Assembly: GCF_014841125.1 (NCBI RefSeq)
Contig: NZ_JACYTQ010000003.1
Span: forward strand, 310,001 to 374,000
From: Echinicola arenosa
Lineage (GTDB): Bacteria > Bacteroidota > Bacteroidia > Cytophagales > Cyclobacteriaceae
Length of the DNA: 64,000 nt
Reading direction: 5' to 3'
Shown: positions 24,818 to 33,948 of the stretch, piece by piece
Layout of the letters: the number at the start of each line of letters is the position of its first letter
How positions within the stretch are numbered: position 1 is the first letter of the stretch
Notes under the pieces: generated by a model
What the model was told of the DNA's origin: nothing
Database searches by the model: none
The model's input: the letters and a program-made list of their open reading frames with translations, nothing else
Made by a program: the position numbers and the translations under genes

Positions 24818-24966
24818 GGGTGCGGAGTTCGGTAAGGGAGTAAAGCGTATTTACTATTGAAGAGGAGGTTTACGTTGGAAGATGGATGAAAGTAGCTGAG
24901 TCGGAGACTCAAGTTTATGAGGTCCTGCACCTGTGCGCCGTGGCGTAGCACAGCTGACAGGACAAC
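24818..24966 (+). repeat. R1 interspersed repeat, copy 7 with long module
   Basis: Long module plus core (24896-24966). In stem 2 the inner arms CTGTGC and GCACAG now pair fully, unlike in other copies. Confidence 0.85.
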
Positions 24967-25203
24967 AGGGGGGTATATACGTTGTGCCCCGGCTAGATGA
25001 AGAATGTTTCTTTACTAAGTTATCCTGGGAATTTGAAATTCCCTTCTGAGTTAATTGATGCTAGATGAAGGATAAAGATATTAAGGTGTAGAGTGCACCA
25101 GCACCCAGGGAGGGTATTGACATAGCCTATTATATTTACTCCATTGTTTGCCATAGTAACAGGATCCAGCTTTGGAAATAGAAAGAAACAACCTATTACA
25201 GTT

Positions 25204-25415
25204 CCTTACTTTTTGTCTTAGACACAAAAAGTAACAAAAAAGTCAAGCCAGAAATAAAGCTTCTGCCCGCAAGCCCTCCGCTGGCCCGCATTTCTGGCGG
25301 CCTCCCGCGCTTACTTAATATTATTCTCGGAAGGAGTATATATTTTTTACAGGGGAAGTATACCTGTTCACCTAGAGGTGAGTTATCCGAGCTGGAAAGA
25401 AAGGTTTGCAGTATA
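25204..25415 (+). repeat. R2 interspersed repeat, copy B
   Basis: Nearly identical to 16420-16652, with a compact first hairpin TTACTTTTTGT-CTTAGAC-ACAAAAAGTAA. Confidence 0.85.
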
Positions 25416-25648
25416 AAATCATCATGCTATTACGAGCGCTATGCAGTAGGGCGTGGTGGCTGATGCAAATCCGGGCCAGCGTTTGGGCCTGTGGGCGGAA
25501 GGTTATTTGCATCTTGATCTTTCCTGCCTACCTTTAGGCTAGGTTGTTTCGTTTTTGGATCAAGCCAAAAATGAACAATACCAAAACAGAAGAGTTGCTT
25601 CACTGACTGGTTAATAGAGAAGAAAGTCCCAGCTTGGCTACCCTGACT

Positions 25649-25795
25649 GGGTGAAGAATGCCTCTTCACCCTAGTATCTTGGGAATTTGTAATTCCCGTT
25701 ATGGCGAACGAATTATTATCTTGTTAGGGGAGTAAACAGGAGACGTTTAGGAAAGTCCGAATTTAATTTGGCGGTTTTTGGAGGAGGAGAAGTGG
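25649..25795 (+). repeat. R3 interspersed repeat, copy 2
   Basis: Starts with a perfect hairpin GGGTGAAGA-ATGCC-TCTTCACCC (25649-25671), then GGGAATTTGTAATTCCC, then GAACGAATTATTATCTTG and AAGTCCGAATTTAATTTGG. Related segments are at 19330-19450, 24990-25050 and 28780-28930. Confidence 0.6.
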
Positions 25796-25869
25796 CTGCC
25801 CTGCAAGCTGGCTACTCGCTTAACAGAAAGTGTCTCAAATCCGTCTCATTGCGTCCAGTACAGTAGCTG

Positions 25870-26029
25870 GGAGAAGCCTGCCTAACGGAGTTTCAATAAG
25901 GAGCAAAGCGAATTGTCTATTGGGGATGAGGATTGCGCTGGAAGATGGCTGAAAATAGCTGAGTCGGAGACTCAGTTTTAGTTGGTCCTGCACCTGTGCG
26001 CCGTGGCGTAACTCAGTTAGCAGGACAAC
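25870..26029 (+). repeat. R1 interspersed repeat, copy 8 with upstream module
   Basis: Core from 25959: stem 1 CTGAGTC-GGA-GACTCAG (C-G closing pair), stem 2 GTCCTGC...GCAGGAC with perfect arms. The upstream phrase GGAGCAAAGCGAATTGTC also precedes copy 6. Confidence 0.88.
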
Positions 26030-26429
26030 GGGGACAACAGGGAGACTAAGGTTAATACTTTCGGTGTCACTATGCGTATTTTTGTTATATATTTTGATGT
26101 TATGTATTAACAAAGTATAAAAAGGTGTAGATGCAATCTCAATTAGGGAGGGAGGCTAAAAGGGGGCAACCGTAAATAATTATTAAATAAAGTAAAAGGA
26201 GAGAGGGAATGGTTTTTCTTGGTGTCATTTTTATAACAGATGCCAAAAACCATACATTTCGTTATATACAATCCCCCATATATTAAAAACATTTACTTTC
26301 GGGGCTAACGATTGAAAGCTTATTGGTGCTTAGAAATAGTTTTATGGAATTGTAATTTTAAAAGGTAATTAATTGTATTTTTCAAGACGTTAGTCAGAAT
26401 TTGAATTATAAGCCGAAATTGAAGAAAAT

Positions 26430-26858
26430 ATGAGCAAACACATTGATGCAAGTCCTGAAGCAGGAAAAGAATTTTATCAAAACTTCCACGACAAAGGAAA
26501 GGTAGTGATGTTGAACTTACTGAAGTTTAAAGCAACGGCTGACTATAAAAATTTGGAAGAATTAAAACCTACTAAAAATATCAGTGGAGAAGAAGCCTAT
26601 CAATTGTATATGGACAGCACTCTACCCGAATTAGAGAAAGCAGGAAGCCGAATTATTTATTTTGGAAAGAGCCAAAACTTTCTGATTGGACCCGATTCGG
26701 AAAAATGGGATGCGGTTTTGTTGGTAGAACACGAGTCTGTTTTGAAGTTTATGGAATTTGCCCAAAACCCAGACTATTTAAAAAAAGCGGGGCACAGAAC
26801 AGCAGCGTTGGAAGATTCTAGATTGTTACCAACGAGTGAAATAAAAAGCTACACCTAA
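26430..26858 (+). CDS. DUF1330-like dimeric alpha-beta barrel protein
   Basis: A 142-aa cytoplasmic protein. V-V-M-L-N-L-L-K-F near 30, G-E-E-A-Y-Q-L-Y-M, I-I-Y-F-G-K-S, W-D-A-V-L-L-V-E-H and F-x-E-F-A-Q-N-P-D-Y match the DUF1330 ferredoxin-like dimeric fold. Its function is unknown in the family. It stands alone between repeat-rich segments, with intact codons. Confidence 0.75.
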   Translation: MSKHIDASPEAGKEFYQNFHDKGKVVMLNLLKFKATADYKNLEELKPTKNISGEEAYQLYMDSTLPELEKAGSRIIYFGKSQNFLIGPDSEKWDAVLLVEHESVLKFMEFAQNPDYLKKAGHRTAALEDSRLLPTSEIKSYT

Positions 26859-27073
26859 CTTCCGAGCAAAGTTCAAGCATGGCTAGTAGAAAACTGGCAG
26901 GATAGTGTTTTGCCATTTTCCCTATCTGTCCGGAGTGGACATTCAATTGTTGTAACGATCAACTTTTTGACCTATATTAAATAATTAAGTATTCAACATT
27001 TAAGGCTCACACAAGATATATAGCAAAAGAACCTGCAGGGTATGCTTTATGTCCAAAACACTACTAGTAACTA

Positions 27074-28576
27074 ATGATAAAAGTAAGACTAGAAATAATA
27101 ATACTGTTATTGCTGACATTTGGATTTATTAGCTGTTCTGACCAAGAAAATCATAGCATAATTATAAATGGAAAAATAGAAGGCGAAATTCCCGAGAAAA
27201 TTGAATTCACCACCCCAATTAACGGAAAATGGTATTATGGGAATAAAAAAAGTATTCAACCAGATTCAACCGGTGAATTTAGAATAGAATTGGAAAGTGG
27301 AAAACCTTCATTTGTAACATTGTACCTTGTTGGAAAAGCAAATGGTCTTTTGCTAACAGAGCCTGGAAAATCTTATAATGTAAAATTTGACTTGAATGCT
27401 AAGAGTAAAAAGTTCATAGTTACATCACAGGACAGTTTGGCCCAGAATTATTATAACACTTTGCCAACACCAGACTTTTATATGATTGCATTGAATCAAT
27501 TATACAGGGATTCAATACCTTCAGAGGTGTCATCCAAAATAAGTTCATATAAAGAGAAAGAGATTTCAAAATTCAACGAATTATTGGAGCAAGGAAGTAT
27601 TTCAAAACAATACCATGCCTTAGCTGTACACGATAGGAATGTATATTTTGATGCGCTAGAGACTGGAGCGGCTTCAATTCTTTTGCGGAAATACCTTGAC
27701 AATGGAAACCCCAAAAAAATTGATGAATTCAAAAAGTACTGGGATAAAAAAATTGATGTAACAAAATTGAACCAAACAGACAATGTGAGGTCCCCTTGGT
27801 TTTATGCTTTGGTTTATAATACCATCTGGTACAACTACTTTTCATCCAAAATGCCGGGGGATGATGAGATGACGGAAATGTATGAAACAGCCAAAAGATT
27901 GCGGTTTAACATTGATGAAGTCAAAAAATACCTTAGCGGAGAATCCCTTGAGTATTATTTAGCCTCGTTTATTTTTTTGGAAAGTTGGCAGACAAAAGAT
28001 AATTCTAAAGAAATAATTAAAATATACGATAACTTCAAAAAAGCATATCCCGAAAATCCATATAACGAATATATAGCTGATGCAGTAATACCAATAATCG
28101 ATTTCCATAATAAAATAGAAAAAGGATCAAGAAACGATAAAATACAAATAGTTGATAATCAAGAGCAAATCGATACGTTTGATGAGCTGATAGAAAAATT
28201 TCGTGGTAAAAAAGTATTCGTGGATATCTGGGGCACTTGGTGTGGACCTTGCAAAAAAGAATTTGAACATAAGGACAAATATGCTGAGTTGCTCGAATCA
28301 AAGGAAATTAAGACTCTTTATATATGTGAAGGAAATAACAGTAGAGAGAAAATATGGAATGAGATGATTAACTTTTATGAATTAGAAGGATATCATATTC
28401 TGGCTAATGAAAAACTTGTATCCAATATCTTTGAAAAATTCGGTAATCAGGGATCCTTCACCTACCCAAGGTATTTACTAATTGATGAAATCGGAAAAGT
28501 AGTAAACCCTCATGCTAGTTATCCGTCAAAAACTGATCAACTGGAAAGGGAAATCAACCAAAGTTATGTCTGGTAG
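27074..28576 (+). CDS. TlpA-like thioredoxin lipoprotein
   Basis: A 500-aa exported lipoprotein (hydrophobic stretch, G-F-I-S-C lipobox). Residues 28-125 look like the DUF4369 beta-domain of Bacteroidota TlpA proteins (I-I-I-N-G-K-I-E-G, V-T-L-Y-L). The C-terminal thioredoxin domain has D-I-W-G-T-W-C-G-P-C-K-K, a complete W-C-G-P-C redox motif, and a P-R-Y-L-L-I-D near-cis-Pro region. It probably reduces periplasmic disulfides. No close neighbours; contrast with the defective protein at 183-1772. Confidence 0.85.
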   Translation: MIKVRLEIIILLLLTFGFISCSDQENHSIIINGKIEGEIPEKIEFTTPINGKWYYGNKKSIQPDSTGEFRIELESGKPSFVTLYLVGKANGLLLTEPGKSYNVKFDLNAKSKKFIVTSQDSLAQNYYNTLPTPDFYMIALNQLYRDSIPSEVSSKISSYKEKEISKFNELLEQGSISKQYHALAVHDRNVYFDALETGAASILLRKYLDNGNPKKIDEFKKYWDKKIDVTKLNQTDNVRSPWFYALVYNTIWYNYFSSKMPGDDEMTEMYETAKRLRFNIDEVKKYLSGESLEYYLASFIFLESWQTKDNSKEIIKIYDNFKKAYPENPYNEYIADAVIPIIDFHNKIEKGSRNDKIQIVDNQEQIDTFDELIEKFRGKKVFVDIWGTWCGPCKKEFEHKDKYAELLESKEIKTLYICEGNNSREKIWNEMINFYELEGYHILANEKLVSNIFEKFGNQGSFTYPRYLLIDEIGKVVNPHASYPSKTDQLEREINQSYVW

Positions 28577-29304
28577 TCATTGGGAGACTGGATTATAGAT
28601 TGTATCTAGATGCCGTTGATGAAGTGCTTGGCATAATAAGAAAGCATCAGTTTTTACTCCTTACTATTCAAAGTTAACAAATATGATAGTAGTAATCCGT
28701 AAATGGCTTTGTTAAAGGTTATTTGGTATTTGAATATTCCCGAAAGCTTCGAAATTAGGAGATTTTCCACAGTGGACTGACTAGGTGAAAAATTCTTCCT
28801 CCTATTTTTCCCGGGAAATTGTATTTTTCGATATACAGAACAACTTATAATCTGTGGATATAGGATAGATAAGACTTAGTGGAAACGTCCCAAATTTATT
28901 TGATGAGTATTATAGAGGGAAAAGGGTAAGGACTTGGGATGGTTTGGTGTATTTGTGTCATTGGAAGCACCACCTGTTTAACGAGGGTGCCTGTAAGTTG
29001 GCTAGCCGCTAATTCCTAAAGCTATCGGAGCTCCTAACTGATTTGTTTACGCTCAGCCCCTCCAATATGGGGTGTTTAATTTTTTAATATACTAATAAAA
29101 GAAGAACCATTATGCCAAGCGATTATATGTACAATGGGGGATAATCTTCGCACTTGCTCTAAAATGCAATATATCCAATAAAAAAAGTATAGACCTTCAG
29201 TACCTAAAATATACATGCCAATATTCATTACACCCTATCCAAAAGGAGCTTATTATAATACAACCTTATGAAATGATGGCCGTATTGTTTAGTTAAATAA
29301 TCAT
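28577..29304. repeat. Non-coding gap with an R3-like copy
   Basis: 28780-28930 is a diverged R3 copy (GTGAAAAATTCTTCCTCC, CAGAACAACTTATAATCTGTGG, GTGGAAACGTCCCAAATT). A GCCCCTCCAATATGGGGTG hairpin is near 29058. No gene is seen. Confidence 0.5.
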
Positions 29305-29598
29305 ATGACCCAAATGAGGATATTAATCTTGTTACTATGCCTTTCATCAATTTCCACTTTTTCAAGTTGTGTGCAAGATGATAAAGAAAATGTGCAGAAA
29401 TTAGTCGAAATGACCATTTATACGGAAACTGAATTCGGCGGTTATCTATTTTTATCAGATCTTTATCGGGAAGATTTATTGTTTTCAGAGAGTGATAACC
29501 AAAATAAAAAGTTACTTACCAACGGCGGTTTTGTCTACGATAACCTAGCTTACCGAAAGGGTTTTGAATATAAAATAGAGGCTGTAAAAACACTCTGA
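29305..29598 (+). CDS. Small lipoprotein, 97 aa
   Basis: Signal peptide with lipobox F-S-S-C (a start at 29314, M4, is also possible). The mature part contains E-F-G-G-Y-L-F-L-S-D-L and G-x-V-Y-D-N-L-A-Y-R-K-G-F-E-Y-K-I-E-A. The length and ending (E-A-V-K-T-L) suggest a truncated or compact version of a small-ligand beta-barrel fold; I do not recognise a family. The next lipoprotein starts 69 bases later in the same direction. Confidence 0.55.
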   Translation: MTQMRILILLLCLSSISTFSSCVQDDKENVQKLVEMTIYTETEFGGYLFLSDLYREDLLFSESDNQNKKLLTNGGFVYDNLAYRKGFEYKIEAVKTL

Positions 29599-29667
29599 AA
29601 AATTAAAAATAGATAAACCAAAAATAAAAACTGAATGAAAAATAGAAAAGTCAATTTTGGAGGAACA

Positions 29668-30024
29668 ATGAATTTATCCATTATAAGTTTTATTACTCTC
29701 ATTTTTATTTTGAGCTGTTTTTATTCCTGTACGCCAGTTCAATACGGATTTGATGCAAGGGAATACAGTAAATTTTCAACATTTGATAATTTAGGTCTTT
29801 CTAAAGAAGATTTCATAAAACAATATGGGCCTCCAACCAATAAAGGTTTGTTTCAAGAAACATCGGCCACAAAAGTTGAAAAGTTATACTACACTGAGAA
29901 AATTAAAGACTTTTTAGTTACCACAAGATTTATTTTTGTAAACAATAGCCTAGAGCAAATGGAAAGGGTGGAAACAATTAATAATTTTACTGAAATCCGA
30001 GGACAAGTAGAAGGGACACGATAA
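29668..30024 (+). CDS. Small lipoprotein with BamE-like pattern, 118 aa
   Basis: I chose ATG 29668 because GGAGG lies 5 bases upstream (29659-29663), a strong ribosome site, and the start M-N-L-S-I-I-S-F gives a clean lipoprotein signal ending S-C-F-Y-S-C. An earlier frame start at 29635 adds 11 residues. The mature part has L-G-L-S-K-E-D-F-I-K-Q-Y-G-P-P and L-Y-Y-T, resembling the SmpA/BamE fold (helix-loop-G-x-P then strands), but this is only pattern-level. Confidence 0.6.
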   Translation: MNLSIISFITLIFILSCFYSCTPVQYGFDAREYSKFSTFDNLGLSKEDFIKQYGPPTNKGLFQETSATKVEKLYYTEKIKDFLVTTRFIFVNNSLEQMERVETINNFTEIRGQVEGTR

Positions 30025-30135
30025 GGTAGGGCTCCTACCATGTAATACCTGGTTTACCCCTGACAGGATGAAGGATGTCCCTTTATCATCATAATTTAGT
30101 GTTTAGGAAGGAAAAAAGAGTAGAGGCAGGCCTGA

Positions 30136-30363
30136 AAACTAGCAATTCGACTAAAAGAGGGACGTATCAAAAATCCATATTATTGCAACTATAGTTATGT
30201 GTCCAAAGGACTTATTCCTTACTACAAGAAAGCCGGAAAACTCTACTTTATCAAAGACGAAATCACCGAGTGGATTACTTCCAAACCAGAAGCATCTAAG
30301 TTAAAAGGAGTAAGGTATCACCAAAATGGCCGTCTCATGGACAGGGGATTCAAGAAAATTTAA
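30136..30363 (+). pseudogene. 3' fragment of an excisionase-like HTH_17 protein
   Basis: In frame, ending TAA at 30361: S-K-G-L-I-P-Y-Y-K-K-A-G-K-L-Y-F-I-K-D-E-I-T-E-W-I, the classic excisionase/MerR-type recognition pattern that ends an HTH_17 domain, then a basic tail (V-R-Y-H-Q-N-G-R-L-M-D-R-G-F-K-K-I). No ATG or complete first helix is found, and a TGA stands at 30133. Such genes belong to integrative elements. The last 16 codons plus the downstream hairpin recur at 45222-45352. Confidence 0.65.
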
Positions 30364-30436
30364 AAATATTTTTTGACACCATTTTGTGTGCAAATACATA
30401 GGCCAATTACTATTTCCAATCGTAAGAGGTTATAAA
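30316..30436 (+). repeat. Left copy of the island-boundary repeat
   Basis: 80 bases (30316-30395) match 45222-45301 with a few substitutions, and similarity continues weakly to about 30436 across a hairpin that in the right copy is the tRNA terminator. It includes CATTTTGTGTGCAAAT. Confidence 0.75.
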
Positions 30437-31017
30437 TAAAATTTTCTCAAACCAATTTTATGATCATTTGGAGAAATATTTTTGGGAGGAAAGTTAGTTT
30501 TAATGGAACCGTCAGGTGGAGCTGGCATCACATGGATCGAACTCTTTTTTGGAAGAAATGGAAATGTTAGAGAAGTTGATGGCTTTGGGTAAGTTGGGAG
30601 ACGAGTCACTATAGTTTCTCATATGTGGCTCGATGTTCCAAAATAGCAAATAAATCTATGAGAGTCATCATATATCAGTTTTGCTATATGATGTATTTGG
30701 TGCATCAAAATATTCCTATTCTTTGCTGTCTGGATTAATCTTTTCTTGAATTTGTTTTTGACCATTTGGTCCGGTATTATTCGAATGTGAAGTGAATTAA
30801 ATATCCACGAGATTGTTGAATATTAACCGCTACATCTCATTTGAAGAGAGCCTTTTCTGTATGGATTAATATTTTTTAAGTACAGTCCTATATTTTTAGC
30901 CACATTTAGCTAAAACAATTGTTTCGAAATTTTAGACCTGTTAAAAATCTCTAGTCTTATGTTTTATTATTGAGATAACAATATTGCTTTTTATTCAATA
31001 AAATATGAAGATTATTC

Positions 31018-31045
31018 CTGGGGTCACCAATTTTGGTGACCCCAG
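31018..31045. promoter_or_regulatory. Perfect 13-bp inverted repeat CTGGGGTCACCAA-TT-TTGGTGACCCCAG
   Basis: Thirteen-base arms with a 2-base centre, 262 bases before the gene at 31307. A weaker relative, CACCAATTATGGTG, is near 36968, about 290 bases before the gene at 37266. It may be a regulator site. Confidence 0.5.
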
Positions 31046-31306
31046 AATGCTGTATGCGAGATATTTTTGTTCTAAAGGAATTAGCAAACCGCTTTAAGTA
31101 AGGTGAAAAGAACCAAAGGGACTTTATCTAATTTCTTAGTCAGTGAAAGCTGATAAGCTTTCAGCTAGACAATAATCCATAGTTCTTTTATAATCTGCAA
31201 TCAACCAGCGATTGCAGAGCATCGGTTGGTCCAAAGTGAAAGACACTCTGATGACCAGATGTGCCAACATACAGGGCATTGATTATTCTATATATCCTTT
31301 CAAAAA

Positions 31307-32275
31307 ATGTTTGATAAAATGAACTTTAATGAAATTTACTTCGACAAATCTCTTTTAGGGAAGTGCTCTATGACGGCCCTCATCTTTGTTTTGCTTTTAC
31401 TTTCTTATCCAATCAATGGACAGCAAGTTCAATCGGATGAGGCCAAGGTGGATTATTTGCAGCGAATTTATTTTTCTGGTGAAAATAAAGAAGGAATAGT
31501 CAAAAATATTTTGATTACGATCCAAGAACTCAAAGGAATGACTTTTACCCCTGCTTTGGAAAAGCAGTATATCTTTTTAAATGAAATAGAGGGTCAAGTA
31601 GCAAAGGCAAATGATGCTTGTGAAGCTTTGGATTTACTTGCTGTGGGTATATATAATATTGATCCTACTGAAGCGGCCAGTCAGGGAGTCATATTGCCTA
31701 GTGAAGAGGCAAAAGTAAAATCTTCTGATGCCATGGCCAATTTCAATAAGATAAACACCAATGCAAAGGATATCAGTCGCGTAGCTAATTCCGCCAATAT
31801 GAATTCAATTGCTGGGACAAGTAGTACGGTGGGTGATGCCGCTAAAATGGCTGGTGAAGCAGGTGAAATAGGAAAGGAATTGGCCGATCTTGGTAAGTCA
31901 ATAGGTATACTAAAGAAAAAGGATAAGCCATGTAAAAATGTGACCCAAAAGGATATCCCAATTGGTGTTCATTTAGTTTCAGGAAATTTAGTCAATTCAG
32001 GGGCTGTCTCACAGAGTGTAGAAACACTTACCACTGTCATTACCATTTCAAATATGGATTTCTCCTCTTTTAATGTGATGGTAGATACTTTGTCCAGTAA
32101 TCCTAACATAAAATCTTTGGATAAAAAATTCAATGAGGATTCATCATCGATTACAGTAGTGCATATAGGAAGTACGGATGATTTGGCCGATTGGGTCCAT
32201 GAAAAATTCAAGGATAAGGTAAAGCTGGTGGCGTTTGAAACGGGATTAATAAGTCTGGTTAGTGAAATCGAATGA
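31307..32275 (+). CDS. Exported hypothetical protein, 322 aa
   Basis: An N-terminal segment of about 22 residues precedes the hydrophobic stretch (A-L-I-F-V-L-L-L-L-S-Y, then N-G-Q), which fits a signal peptide if an inner start is used. The middle is helical, with many Ala, Ser and Asn, and ends near K-K-K-D-K-P-C. The C-terminal third looks like a small alpha-beta fold. I do not recognise a family. The next gene, a lipoprotein, starts 74 bases later. Confidence 0.6.
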   Translation: MFDKMNFNEIYFDKSLLGKCSMTALIFVLLLLSYPINGQQVQSDEAKVDYLQRIYFSGENKEGIVKNILITIQELKGMTFTPALEKQYIFLNEIEGQVAKANDACEALDLLAVGIYNIDPTEAASQGVILPSEEAKVKSSDAMANFNKINTNAKDISRVANSANMNSIAGTSSTVGDAAKMAGEAGEIGKELADLGKSIGILKKKDKPCKNVTQKDIPIGVHLVSGNLVNSGAVSQSVETLTTVITISNMDFSSFNVMVDTLSSNPNIKSLDKKFNEDSSSITVVHIGSTDDLADWVHEKFKDKVKLVAFETGLISLVSEIE

Positions 32276-32349
32276 CAATTAATTTCGCTCAGCTATTTTG
32301 TTAATCATTTGTAGGAAAATTATTCCCTAAATAATTTAAAACCTGTATT

Positions 32350-33654
32350 ATGGAAACTTCATATCGTATATTTTTACTTCTAATTCTTTTTACATTAGGC
32401 TCTTGTAAGAATGAAGATGAAGAACCTCAGGAAAGTTATACTCTTTCTGTTATGGCATCTCCAAAAGAAGCAGGTGAGGTAAACGTTTCTCCAGACAGGT
32501 TAAGTTATGTTGAAGGCCAAAGTGTATCATTATCAGCTGTACCTAATGAAAACTGGATTTTTGAAAAATGGGAAGGAGATGTTGACGACAGTTCTTCTCC
32601 TTTGTCCATCATAATGAATTCTGACAAGAATATTACCGCTGTATTTATCAAAAAGGATTATCCTCTGACTATCAATATTGTAGGAGAAGGAACGGTAAAT
32701 GAAGTCATAGTACACAATCCAGGAGGAAGGGGATATCCCCATGGAACGACCGTGGAACTTACGCCAGAACCTAGTGAGGGATGGGAATTTGATTCATGGG
32801 ATGGTGACCTAAGTGGTAATGAGGTTCCTCAACAGATTACAGTAGATGGGGAGAAAAATGTTACGGTGAGGTTTAAAGAGGTGAATTTCATGCCTGCCAT
32901 TCCTGCCAAAAATATATTTGGGCAGCCTTATGTCGTCCCTTCCTGTAGATTAATAGAGGCATATAATGAAGGGTCAGACTCTAAAACTGTATTTGAGTAC
33001 TACGATAATGGAATGATTAAACGGTGGATTGAAATTGATGGCGGAGTTGGAGTGGATACATTGACAGTTGAATATAGAGCTGATGGATTAATACATATCA
33101 TACAGGAATATTTTAATACAATGACTATGGGCTACAATTCCGAGGGCAGGTTAGAGAGGGTATTTTTGGAGCATAATGCTTCTGGGTATAAAGACACAAC
33201 GGATATCACCTATGTGGGTGACAGAACAGTTAGGATTGTACAGAAGCAATTTGGCTACTTCATAGGGAATTACGTTCATGAATTTGATGATAACTACAAT
33301 CTTATCAGATCGGTTTTGAATGATCCCTCCAACGGTCAGACCGCTTATGAACGTATTTCAGCTTTTTATACGGACATCCAAAATATCTGGCTTTCCTTTG
33401 GTGATTTAAGGTTTCATTTTTTATTGGCCGGGGACTATTTTGGGGAAGGTACATATCCTGTTGTAGCAAGTGCGAATTTAATAAAAAGCACTATTTATAT
33501 CAATCATTACGAAAATCTTCCAGAAAGAGAATATGCTGTATTTGATGTACTCTCTGTAAATGATCATGGGTTTCCTACAAAGATCTTAAATGTATATTCA
33601 GAAGAAGAAGAAGAAGTGACAATACTGAAGTATGAATGTGATCAAGGGAATTAA
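32350..33654 (+). CDS. Lipoprotein with two InlB B-type (Flg_new_2) repeats
   Basis: A 434-aa lipoprotein (lipobox L-G-S-C). Residues 30-175 contain two divergent InlB B-type repeats: Y-T-L-S-V-x-A-S-P-x-E-A-G with W-I-F-E-K-W-E-G-D and I-T-A-V-F, then L-T-I-N-I-V-G-E-G with W-E-F-D-S-W-D-G-D-L-S and V-T-V-R-F. These are common surface adhesin or stalk modules. The remaining 250 residues resemble the C-terminal half of YD-like/RHS-type beta lipoproteins (Y-D-N-G-M-I-K, Y-R-A-D-G-L-I), only by pattern. A pseudogene copy of the N-terminal half is at 35223-35760. Confidence 0.8.
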   Translation: METSYRIFLLLILFTLGSCKNEDEEPQESYTLSVMASPKEAGEVNVSPDRLSYVEGQSVSLSAVPNENWIFEKWEGDVDDSSSPLSIIMNSDKNITAVFIKKDYPLTINIVGEGTVNEVIVHNPGGRGYPHGTTVELTPEPSEGWEFDSWDGDLSGNEVPQQITVDGEKNVTVRFKEVNFMPAIPAKNIFGQPYVVPSCRLIEAYNEGSDSKTVFEYYDNGMIKRWIEIDGGVGVDTLTVEYRADGLIHIIQEYFNTMTMGYNSEGRLERVFLEHNASGYKDTTDITYVGDRTVRIVQKQFGYFIGNYVHEFDDNYNLIRSVLNDPSNGQTAYERISAFYTDIQNIWLSFGDLRFHFLLAGDYFGEGTYPVVASANLIKSTIYINHYENLPEREYAVFDVLSVNDHGFPTKILNVYSEEEEEVTILKYECDQGN

Positions 33655-33948
33655 GTTAAGTTATAGCGCCAATTTCCATCAAGTTTTGTAAAAAGAATAT
33701 TGTTATGCTATTCCTTACTAAATGTATATCAAAATCACATAAAATCTGATTATATGATATGAAGCAAATAACCATAAATCCTTTGCTCAGGTGGTAGAAA
33801 GCCTGTCTAACTGCCAGGTAGAACTGAAGATCGCAGCAGTTGATACTTTAATCAAAAGGATTTTTTTATTCGCGTTTATCCTTTGCTGGTAAAATTACAT
33901 ATATGCGTAATACAAAAAAATGTCTTATATCATTAAAGCTTTTAAGTC

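Larger units (their letters stand above)
24450..26429. repeat. 2-kb non-coding repeat cluster (R1, R2, R3)
   Basis: There is no credible gene here. It holds R1 copies 6-8, R2 copy B, and R3-like segments. Open frames of 76-180 codons exist on the minus strand but are translations of the repeats (the same phrase appears twice in the longest one). Sequence 26130-26429 before the DUF1330-like gene shows no motif I can name. Confidence 0.7.
30025..31306. other. 1.3-kb gap with an HTH gene remnant and two dyads
   Basis: Besides the remnant at 30136-30363 and the dyad at 31018-31045, there is a GAAAGCT-GATA-AGCTTTC hairpin near 31146. No intact gene is visible. Confidence 0.5.

Noticed and set aside
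24409-24951. 180-codon frame on the minus strand, and similar ones at 25439-25669 and 25835-26113
   Set aside because: They are translations of R1/R3 repeat DNA; the same peptide phrases repeat within and between them, and no domain appears.
16325-26029. CRISPR array
   Set aside because: R1 copies are scattered, spaced irregularly, and no cas gene is present.
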